Shown one piece after another: positions 24,016 to 32,821 of a stretch of 64,000 nt of DNA. The notes below the pieces were generated by a model. It did no database searches, was not told where the DNA came from, and saw only the letters and a program-made list of their open reading frames with translations. The DNA comes from Rhodamnia argentea (lineage: Eukaryota; Streptophyta; Magnoliopsida; Myrtales; Myrtaceae), in NCBI RefSeq assembly GCF_020921035.1, contig NC_063150.1:6758001-6822000 (forward strand), given 5' to 3'. The position numbers were made by a program, and so were the translations under genes. How positions within the stretch are numbered: the stretch's first letter is position 1; the number at the start of each line of letters is the position of its first letter.

Positions 24016-24708
24016 TTAGAGGTTGCATGTAACTACGCTTTAGGTCAATGTCGAGTATTAAATGTCATGTAAGGATAGTATTTTCGAGTTATTTGCGAGA
24101 CCGAAAAGAAATTTAGGATATTGAGTACCACAGAAAAAGAAATTATAATTCTTCTTGTGGGGTTATTCATAATTAAGAATACCCAGATGAGCAAATAAGT
24201 AATGTGATCGCCATTGATATAAAGCGAGACCGAGCAATTTACGTTTGTGATGACGTGTTCATGCGTCAACCTAAATTTCATTAGTGTAGAATTAGACGTT
24301 CTTGAAGGTGACCTTTTTAGGTGATTCGAGTCATCGTAGCCTATTTTTAAGTGTGTACCAACGTAAGGTTGAAATCGAAGCGATGTAGCTCATTAAGTGT
24401 TTTTGTTCGAATTTTAGTACACGAGATCTTGAGGTTAATTTGAAACATCGTCATCTGAACATAAAGCACGCACGAGATTAAAACGCAGAATAGCAAATCT
24501 AGTATCTACCCGCATGAATAGCGGAAATTCCGGGGTACAATAGATTAGTAACAATTTCCTAAAACAGCGGAGAGGGCGACGCAGATTTCCCAACTTCCAA
24601 ATCCAATCGAGTCATATCGCGGGACGAACGCGTCCGGAAACAACGGGCGTCGCCACAATCACGATCGAATCGGGGAGATCGGTTGCGATCGGATATTGTT
24701 AGGCGGGC

Positions 24709-25203
24709 TCAGTTCTTGTTCTTCAAGAGCATCATGCGCAGCTCGGCCACGTCGATCTCATCGGCGCGGTTCTCGGGCCTGTAGTACCCGGTCTTCGGGT
24801 CGGGCACCCACGAGACGCTCTCGGTGGATCTGGCCATCCCCTCCCCAGTTTTCTTCGACATCACGGCGCTCCTCGTCGCCCCTGTTTTCGCGAAGCTGGA
24901 AGCAACCCCTTGCGATGCCGCCGCGTACCCGCGCCTGCACGAGTATCATGCAACGCGTTAAGCAAGATAAACATGCAAACAAGCGCGAGGAAAAGGTCCA
25001 AACTTGAGTTTAGAAACCAAGGGGAAGGAAACGGAGGAAAAAGGACGCTCTGTTTACCCCTGTTTTCGAGGAGAGAAACAGAGACCCATCATCTAAAACG
25101 AGGAGGGGAAGCGAGAAAACGCGAAGTACCTGGCAATGGAGGCGGAGATGCCGTCGACGAGGGCGGCTGAGAAAAGCTTGGCGTTCGAGAGCGAGCGAGC
25201 CAT
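24709..25203 (-). CDS. LEA5/SAG21-type late embryogenesis abundant protein, copy A
   Basis: Exon 1 (25203-25130) and exon 2 (24934-24709) are joined by a GT-AG intron in phase 2 and give 99 residues. The N-terminus MARSLSNAKLFSAAL is the amphipathic, targeting-like start typical of the LEA_3 (Pfam PF03242) family; exon 2 begins RGYAAASQG and contains the family hallmark SWVPDPKTGYYRPEN followed by an acidic stretch and the KNKN end. Arabidopsis SAG21/AtLEA5 is 97 residues with the same two-exon structure; it is induced by senescence, drought and oxidative stress and is reported in mitochondria. A TATA box lies about 190 bases upstream. The copy looks fully functional. Confidence 0.92.
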
Positions 25204-25392
25204 TGGGTTGACGGTTGCACGACGAATCGAAGGAAAGAGGGGTTTGTCTGCCGTTTCTGGACGCTGCGCCGCTGAAGAAAGAGTCCTTTTCTGCAGGACC
25301 GAGAGGGAGGGAAGCTGCTTCTTGGTTTCTGGAAACTCTCTCTCTCTCTCTCTGCGCTAAAGACGGGTTGGAGAGAGAGAGGGGGGTTGGCC

Positions 25393-25402
25393 AATATATA
25401 TA
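25393..25402 (-). promoter_or_regulatory. TATA box of LEA5 copy A
   Basis: On the minus strand CTATATATAT lies about 190 bases before the LEA5-A ATG. Equivalent TATATAT strings stand at 29867-29873 for copy B and 33012-33018 for copy C, in conserved surroundings with a CT tract downstream. Confidence 0.55.
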
Positions 25403-25708
25403 GAGAGGTGGTGGGAGACGCGTTGTGAAGGAGGGTGCGAAGCGAAGGGACGGGGAAATAAGGTCCACAGGTTGGGGCCAGGTCAAAGACGCCTTTTCTG
25501 CTTTGCCCACTAGGTGACGTAGAGCCGTCTTGTGGATTTTTTTCTACTTATTTAATTCGTTTGCATGGATCCAAAATTCGAGCAACTTTCGTAAGAAAGC
25601 CAAAAAAAAAAAAAAAACTGATTTTTTTACTTAATGGCCACTTACACATTTTTATTTATTAAATACTATGCAAGTAACTTGATTTAAAACCCCATGTTAA
25701 AAAGAGAG

Positions 25709-26091
25709 AAAATTTCAAATAAGTGTCCGAAATGCCCTCGTTTTCTCAAATAAAGGTTTCAAGTGAATATTATTTCAAATAAGGATCTAAAGTGCTTTCA
25801 TTGTTTCAAGCAAGAGTTTAAAGTGTATAAATAAAGACTTGAAATGGCCATGTCGATCTGAAAAAATGGCATCTCACCAATTAGTTAGGTGCATTTTCGT
25901 CATTTAACTTTTTCTCTCTTTTATTTATTTTTTTTCCGTTTTTTCTGTTTTGAAAAAAAAAAAAAAGGAAATATAGGCGCCGTTATCCGAAACAGTCATG
26001 ATCACGTCGGACAATTATTTGAAATAAGGATAACTTCAAGTCCTTATTTGAAAAAATGAGGACACTATCGGGCCCCTATTTGAAATTTTTC
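25709..26091. mobile_element. MITE-like inverted-repeat element, copy 1
   Basis: The ends are inverted copies of each other: GAAAATTTCAAATAAGTG on the left and, read from the right on the other strand, GAAAAATTTCAAATAGGGG. The interior repeats TTTCAAATAA-type words and contains no coding frame. The second copy at 30216 was carried by the segmental duplication. Confidence 0.55.
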
Positions 26092-26349
26092 TTAAAAATA
26101 TATTTTCTACTATCGTTCTTATATTTTTCAGCTAAAAAAATAAATAGGCGCGTGATACAAATGAAACAATTTAGGTAGGGGGGGAGTATATTTTATGTTA
26201 ATCTGAGGATACTCAAAGAATTTTTTTTTTCTATGTTAGAGGTCGTATATGACTACGCTTTTGGTTGACAAGGCGAGTTGATCAATTGCGACAGTTGATT
26301 CATTTGGCCAGCGTCGTATATTAAATGTCGTGACATATTTACATGGCCA

Positions 26350-27212
26350 AGATTAGGGGTTTACCTTTCCCTAGGGTTTTTCTTCGCCCCTGCTGCCACT
26401 ACTAACCCCTACCAAAACAGACCTTCCTAAGGGTCACCCCCAGTCCTCCCCACCCCCCCCCTCCCCGCCCCCAAACCCCCCGTGTCTAGCTCCTTTTCCT
26501 TCCCCTCCATCTATTTCGTGTCTGTTTCTTTAATTTCTCTATCTTTTAGATTTTTCGTTGATTTTGTGGACGATGCGGTCAACATTTTCCATGAAAGCAA
26601 GTTCTGAAGTTTGAAGCGTGAGTGTCTCGAAAAATTCTGCTTTATCTGAATATGCTCGCTCACTTCGACTCGGGGTGCTTATTCTAGATAGTTAAGCACT
26701 GCATAAGTCTCGATGTTCATTTGCTACTATCCTCAGCAATCGGCTTATCCGAAAGTGATTTTACGATCGATTGTTATCTATTTTGCAACCCTTCTCTTCC
26801 GATCTAGAGTTGGGTCTATATTTGGATGTTCTTCCTTCCTTCCTTCCAGATATGGAGATTGATATGAGATTTACAAATATTTTTTATGTTCCTTCAATCT
26901 TTGGATGTTGTTATGGTCTTTATATGGCGATGTGTTGGGGACACCGAATCTAGGTGTATACCGCCTTTTGACAAAACCGTAGTTACTGGAAAGGAATGTG
27001 CTCATTAATAATAATAATATATCTGAGATTCAAAGATCAGCCGTTGTACGAGCTTTCATGCTACAACATATCCGTATTTGAAGAATGGATCCCGTCTTTG
27101 CAAGCAGTACCAAGTTGATTCATTTTTCAAATTTTCTTATTTTACTTATTTTGTCAAATTCACCTTCTTTTGTCATGTGAAATGAAGATTTTCATTCCGA
27201 TCAAAAAGAAAA
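26350..27212 (+). mobile_element. Retroposon-like insertion, copy in unit 2
   Basis: The 863-bp segment is bracketed by a perfect 15-base direct repeat, ATATTTACATGGCCA, at 26335-26349 and 27213-27227. It ends A-rich (TCAAAAAGAAAA), as expected for target-primed insertion of a reverse-transcribed RNA. It contains no intact protein and I recognise no parent gene. Unit 1 lacks it, while unit 3 has it with the same repeats, so it inserted before units 2 and 3 separated. Confidence 0.6.
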
Positions 27213-27902
27213 ATATTTACATGGCCATAGTAAACGAAGTACAAGGAAAGTACTTTCGGGTTATTTTCGAGACTGAAAAGAAATTCAGGACATTTACCAT
27301 AGAAAAAGAAATTGTAGTTTTTTTGTGGGATTGTTCACAATTAAGAATACCCAGATGAGCAAATATACAATGCGATATTGATATGACAGCTAACAATCCC
27401 GCTACGAGGCGAGACCGAGCGATTTATGTTTGTAATGACGCGTGTTCATGCGTGAACCTAAAAGTGGTTGCATTGGTGTAGAATTAGATGTTCATGATGG
27501 TGACCCTTTTAGGTGATATGAGTCATCGTGACATGTGCTTAAGTCTGTACCCAACTAAGTTTGAAATCGAAGCGATGTAGGGAATTAAGTTTTTTTGTTC
27601 GAATTTGAGTACGAGATCTTGCGGTTAATTTGAGATATCATCATCTGATCTGAACATAAAGCGCGCATGAGATTAAAACGCAGAATAGCAAATCTAATAT
27701 CTATCCGCATGAATAGAGGAAATTCCGGGGTTCGATAGATTAGTAACAATTTTTTAAACGGCGGAGAGGGTGACGCAGATTTCGCAACTTCCAAATCCAA
27801 TCGAGTCATATCGCGGAACGGACGAGTCCGGAAACGATGGGCGTCGCCACAATCACGATCAAATCGGAGAGATCGGTTGCGATCGGATATTGTTAGGCGG
27901 GC

Positions 27903-28348
27903 TCAGTTCTTGTTCTTCAAGAGCATCGTGCTAAGACCGGGCACCCACGAGACGCTCTCGGTGGATCTGGCCATCTCCTCCCCAGTTTTCTTCGACATCA
28001 CGGCGCTCCTCGTCGACCCTGTTTTCGCGAAGCTGGAAGCAACCCCTTGCGATGCCGTCGCGTACCCGCGCCTGCACGAGAATCATGCAACGCGTTAAGC
28101 AAGATAAACATGCAAACAAGCGCGAGGAAAAGGTCAAAACTTGATCGAACGAGTTTAGAAACCAAGGGGAAGGAAACGGAGGAAAAAGGACGCTCTGTTT
28201 TCCCCTGTTTTCGAGGAGAGAAACAGAGACCCATCATCTAAAACGAGGAGGGGAAGCGAGAAAACGCCAAGTACCTGGCGATGTAGGCGGAGATGCCGTA
28301 GACAAGGGCGGCCGAGAAGAGCTTGGCGTTCGAGAGCGCGCGAGCCAT
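27903..28348 (-). CDS. LEA5/SAG21-type protein, copy B, internally deleted
   Basis: Exon 1 (28348-28275) encodes MARALSNAKLFSAAL and keeps the donor; exon 2 (28071-27903) begins RGYATASQG. The predicted product is 80 residues, against 99 for copies A and C. A net 57-base deletion removes the segment after WVP, so the family hallmark (DPxTGYYRPEN plus the acidic stretch) is replaced by four residues, GLST, before the MLLKNKN end. The reading frame survives the deletion. A 1.33-kb insertion also separates the ATG from the conserved promoter and TATA box at 29867. The copy may be expressed, but with the best conserved motif missing it is probably not a normal LEA5 protein. Confidence 0.75.
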
Positions 28349-28382
28349 TGGGTTGACGGTTGGACGACGAATCGAAGGAAAG

Positions 28383-28811
28383 ACCACCCACGCTATGCAC
28401 GCGACTACTGCGAAGAAGTAGACAGCCCCGCTGAGGTTTGACTTATTGTAAAGCCATGAGAATGCTAATGCCATCAGTGCACTTGCCACTTGGTTCGCAC
28501 TGTGGGCAATTGCACATCCCCTCGCGCGCAACTTTATGGGGAATATCTCTGCAGTAAAAACTGAAGTGATCGGACTGATTCCGACCGAGAATGAAGCCAC
28601 ACAGAATGGGCCATTTCTCGGTTGGAGTCAGTCCGATCACTTCGGTTTTTACTGCGGAGATATTCCCACGAGGGGATGTGCAATTGCCCACGTTGCGAAC
28701 CAAGTGGCAAGTGCACTGATGGCATTAGCATTCTCATGGCTTTACAATAAGTCAAACCTCAGCGGGCTGTCTACGTCATTGCAGTAGTCGCGTGCATCGC
28801 GTGGGTGGTCT
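28383..28811. repeat. Inverted duplication of a transporter fragment (hairpin)
   Basis: The left arm (about 28383-28590) and the right arm (about 28617-28811) are reverse complements over roughly 200 bases with about 90-95 percent identity by eye, separated by a loop of only about 26 bases. The right arm has a 12-base deletion near 28668. Both arms encode, away from the loop, the same membrane segment of an MFS transporter, starting TAEIFP in the left arm. A transcript across the region would fold into a long near-perfect hairpin. Confidence 0.9.
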
Positions 28812-29715
28812 TCTTCATGATAATCCCGGGAGACGCAAGGGCGGACACTCGAAGAAATGGGGCAACTGTCATTGGCTGGGCTATTGGTGTCGGTGAACTT
28901 CACATACATTTTTTGTGGATAATCTTGGAGAGCAGGCAATTTCCGGTGCTTCTATGGCCACGTCCCACACAACAATTCTTCCTGCTTTAATCTTGAGATA
29001 AACCAGCTAAGAGATGCATGATTTTAAGAATCGCAAAGTAGCATCATACTATGTCACTTCTACGAAAGTATTCTTCAATGCTGTTATTTATCTTGAAAGA
29101 TCTATAGTGCCGCTTCTATTATTGACATGATCATAGCAGTTCTGTTTCCTGTTCAATAAACTGGGTGTAGCAATTTTTGGATCAATTCAGACTGCGTGCA
29201 CTTCTTCTTTCCGAGTACCATGAATAGATTGCTTGTCGATTAACCTTAGCTCCTTTTCAGATTATTGCAGTTTGAGAAAATTGATCTACTGGACACGTTA
29301 TCTGTCAATAAGCTCAGTGTACTAAGTGTGTGATTTTCACCCCTCTAGCTAGGTTTATCACGCCGAGATTGGAAACTTACTGTTGGGGTTTGTCACAAAT
29401 TAGGTCATTTGTTAACCGCACTTAAAAAGATTTGTTGGGGACCCCGGCCTGAAAATGAAACAGATCAAAGAATTTTCTTGTTCCATTAGATAGAGGTTGA
29501 GTGATCTATATGGCAATACGCTCCTGATTCTCCAAGCACGGTCTCATTTGGGTTCCTAGGATACAGTGACAAATTTCTTGAATTTCATTTAGGACATCTA
29601 TGGATATGCCCCAAACACCATCTTATAGAGATGCTCGGTCCATAACAGGTGCCGATGGCAAGTGCATTGGATACATTTCGTGGTCATTCTTACGGAGCTA
29701 AGCAATACCACATGC
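28384..29715. mobile_element. 1.33-kb insertion in the LEA5-B 5' leader
   Basis: Comparison with copies A and C shows that the LEA leader is continuous up to about 28383 and resumes at about 29716 (TTGTCTGCTG); everything between is foreign to the other two copies. The insert contains an inverted duplication of a sugar-transporter fragment (28383-28811), the rest of that transporter's C-terminus and an apparent 3' UTR with AATAAA near 29153, then about 550 bases of unknown origin. About five bases of the original leader are missing at the junction. No clear terminal repeat or target-site duplication was found, so the mechanism is open. Confidence 0.75.
28617..28922 (+). pseudogene. Sugar/polyol transporter C-terminal fragment
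   Basis: The plus strand encodes the last transmembrane region of a major-facilitator sugar porter: a segment including NQVASALMALAFSWLYNKSN, then VVACIAWVVFFMII. One extra G near 28832 shifts the frame; in the shifted frame the text reads PETQGRTLEEMGQ, the sugar-porter family PETxGR signature, and runs to a stop at 28920-28922. The N-terminal ten membrane segments are absent. It is therefore a captured, frameshifted 3' exon. Polyol or monosaccharide transporter is the closest family I can name; the exact subfamily is uncertain. Confidence 0.75.
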
Positions 29716-30215
29716 TTGTCTGCTGCTTCTGGGCGCAGCGCCGCTGAAGAAAGAGTCCTTTTCTGCAGGAGCGAGAGGGAGGGAAGCCGTTTGTTGGTTT
29801 CCGGAAACTCTCTCTCTCTCTCTCTCTGCGCTGAAGATGGGTTGGAGAGAGAGAGGGGGTCGGCCAATATATAGAGAGAGGTGGTGGGGGACGCGTTGTG
29901 AACGAGGGTGCGAAGGGACGGAGAAATAAGGTCCACAGGTTTCCCGCCAGGTCAGAGACGTCTTTTCTGCTTTGCCCACTTGGTGACGTAGAGCCGTCTT
30001 GTGGTTTTTTTTTTTTTACTTATTTAATTCGTTTGTATGGATCCAAAATTCGAGCAACTTTCATAAGAAAGCAAATAAAAAAAAACTCATTTTTTTACTT
30101 AATGGCCACTTACACATTTTTATTTATTAAATACTATGCACGTAACTTGATTTAAAACCCCATTGGACCAAAAAAAAAAAAAAACTTGATTTAAAACCCC
30201 ATGTTAAAAAGAAAG

Positions 30216-30593
30216 AAAATTTCAAATAGGCATTCGAAATACCCTCATTTTTTCAAATAAAGATCTCAAGTGAATATTATTTCAAATAAGAATCTAAAGT
30301 GCTCTCATTATTTCAAGCAAGGGTTTGAAGTGTATAAATAAAGACGTGAATACCCATGTCGATCCGAAAAAATGGCATCTAACTAGTTAATTAGGAGCAT
30401 TTTCGTCATTTAACTTTTTCCCTCTTTTATTTATTTTTTCCCTTTTTCGATTTAAAAAAAAGAAAAAAATATATATAGACGTCCTTATCTAAAACAATCG
30501 TGACCACTTCAGCACTTTATTTGAACTAATGACAACTTCAAGCCCGTTTTTGGAAAAATAAAGACACTACCGTGCCCCTTTTTGAAATTTTTT
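30216..30593. mobile_element. MITE-like inverted-repeat element, copy 2
   Basis: Colinear with the element at 25709-26091, with the same TTTCAAATA inverted ends. It is in the same place relative to the LEA5 promoter and so was duplicated with the unit, not inserted independently. Confidence 0.55.
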
Positions 30594-30851
30594 CTTAAAA
30601 ATATATTTTATGTTATCATTTTTATATTTTTCATCTACAAAAAATAAATAGGCACAGAAAACAAATGAAACAATTTAGGGCGGGGGAGTATATTTTATGT
30701 TATTTTGAGGATACTCAATGAAGTTTTTTTTTTTCTATGTTAGAGGTCGTGTGACTACACTTTTGGTTGACAAGGCGAGTTGATCAATTGCGACGGTTGA
30801 TTCATTTGGCTAGCATCGTACATTAAATGTCGTGACATATTTACATGGCCA

Positions 30852-31673
30852 AAATTAGGGGTTTACCTTTCCCCAGGTGTTTTCTCCGCCCTTGCTGCCG
30901 CCACTAACCTCTACCGAAGTAGACCTTCCTAAGGGTCACCCCTACTTCCCCCCGCATCTGGCTCCTTTTCCATCTCCTCCATCTGTTCCGTGTTTGTTTT
31001 CTTTAATTTCTCTATCTTTTAGATTTTTCGTTGATTTTGTGGACGGCGAAATCGATATTTTCCACGAAAGTAAGTTCTGAAGTTCGAAGCGTGAGCGTCT
31101 CGAAAGATTTTGCTTTATTTGAATATGCTCGCTCACTCCGACTTCGGGTGCTTGTTCTAGATAGTCGAGCACCGCACAAGTCTTGAGGTTCGTTTGCTAA
31201 TGTCCTCAACAATCGGCTTATCTTAAAGTGATTTTTATGATCAACTGCTATTTATTTTGCAACCCTTCTCAGTTAGTTCTAAATTTGGATGTTCTTCCTT
31301 CCGGATCTAGAGATTGATATGAGATTTACAAATATTTTTCTATATTTTTTCAACCTTTGAATGTTGTTGTGGTCTTTATATGGTGATGTGTTGGGAACGC
31401 CGAATCTAAATACGTACCGCCTTTTGACAAAACCGTAGTTCTTGGAAAGGAGTTTATTGACGTGTGCTCATTAATAATAATAATCCGAGATTCAATGATC
31501 AGCTGTTGTACGAGCTTTCATGCTACAACATATCCGTATTTGGAGAATGGACCCGTCTTTACAAGCAGTACCAAGTTGATTCACTTTTCAAATTTTCTTA
31601 TTTTACTTATTTTGTCAAATTCGCCTTCTTTTGTCATGTGAAATTAAGATTTTCATTCCGATCAAAAAGAAAA
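30852..31673 (+). mobile_element. Retroposon-like insertion, copy in unit 3
   Basis: The 822-bp copy is flanked by ATATTTACATGGCCA at 30837-30851 and 31674-31688, exactly as in unit 2. It is about 40 bases shorter, mainly through loss in the C-rich part. Confidence 0.6.
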
Positions 31674-32317
31674 ATATTTACATGGCCATAATAAACTGAA
31701 GTACAAGGAAAGTACCTTCAGGTTATTTTCGAGACTGAAAAGAAATTCAGGACATTTACCATACAAAAAGAAATTGTAGTTTTTTCGTGGGATTGTTCAT
31801 AATTAAGAATGCCCAGATGAGCAAATATACAATGCGATATTGATATGACAGCTAACAATCCCGCTCCAAAGCGAGACTGAGCGATTTATGTTTGTAATGA
31901 CGTGTTCATGATGGTGACCGTTTTAGGTGATCTGAGCCATCGTGGCATGTGCTTAAGTCTGTACCCAACTAAGTCTGAAATCGAAGCGATGTAGGGAATT
32001 AAGATTTTTTGTTTGAATTTTAGTACGAGATCATGAGGTTAATTTGAGACATCATCATCTGATCTGAACATAAAGCGCGCATGAGATTAAAACGCAGAAT
32101 AGCAAATCTAATATCTATCCGCATGAATAGCGGAAATTCGGCGGTACAATAGATTAGTAACAATTTCCTAAAACAGCGGAGAGGGCGACGCAGATTTCGC
32201 AACTTCCAAATCCAATCGAGTCATATCGCGGGACGAACGCGTCCGGAAACGACGGGCGTCGCCACAATCACGATCGAATCGGGGAGATCGGCTGCAATCG
32301 GATATTGTTAGGCGGGC

Positions 32318-32821
32318 TCAGTTCTTGTTCTTCAAGAGCATCGTGCGCAGCTCGGCCACGTCGATCTCCTCGGCGCGGTTCTCGGGCCTGTAGTACCCGG
32401 TCTTCGGGTCGGGCACCCACGAGACGCTCTCGGTGGATCTGGCCATCTCCTCCCCAGTTTTCTTCGACATCACGGCGCTCCTCGTCGCCCCTGTTTTCGC
32501 GAAGCTGGAAGCAACCCCTTGCGATGCCGCCGCATACCCGCGCCTGCACGAGAATCACGCAACGCGTTAAGCAAGATAAACATGCAAACAAGCACGAGGA
32601 AACGGTCAAAACTTGATCGAACGAGTTTAGAAACCAAGGGGAAGGAAACGGAGGAGCAAGGACGCTCTGTTTACCCCTGTTTTTCAAGGAGAGAAACAGA
32701 GACCCATCATCTAAAACGAGGAGGAGACACGAGAAAACGCCAAGTACCTAGCGATGTAGGCGGAGAAGCCGTCGACGAGGGCGGCTGAGAAAAGCTTGGC
32801 GTTCGAGAGCGAGCGAGCCAT
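32318..32821 (-). CDS. LEA5/SAG21-type late embryogenesis abundant protein, copy C
   Basis: Exon 1 (32821-32748) and exon 2 (32543-32318) have the same lengths, 74 and 226 bases, as in copy A and give 99 residues. The N-terminus is MARSLSNAKLFSAAL and the WVPDPKTGYYRPEN hallmark is intact; it differs from copy A by a few substitutions (for example FSAYIA in place of ISASIA at the end of exon 1, and EEID in place of DEID). The promoter, CT tract and TATATAT (33012-33018) are conserved, and the leader is uninterrupted. This copy and copy A are the likely functional paralogues, probably stress-inducible and mitochondrial as for Arabidopsis SAG21. Confidence 0.92.

Larger units (their letters stand above)
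25403..27902. other. Spacer between LEA5 copies A and B
   Basis: No gene is visible. It contains the upstream flank of copy A, a small inverted-repeat element, the start of the second duplication unit at about 26236, an 863-bp insertion flanked by direct repeats, and the 3' flank of copy B. Confidence 0.6.
29876..32317. other. Spacer between LEA5 copies B and C
   Basis: Repeats the organisation of 25403-27902: upstream flank of copy B, the second MITE-like element, the start of unit 3, the second copy of the retroposon-like insertion, and the 3' flank of copy C. A short duplication of CTTGATTTAAAACCCCAT is present near 30146-30200. No gene is seen. Confidence 0.6.

Noticed and set aside
32268-32687. 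139-codon minus frame over LEA5-C exon 2
   Set aside because: It is an out-of-frame reading of the LEA5 exon and its intron. The correct frame gives the LEA5 hallmark motif.
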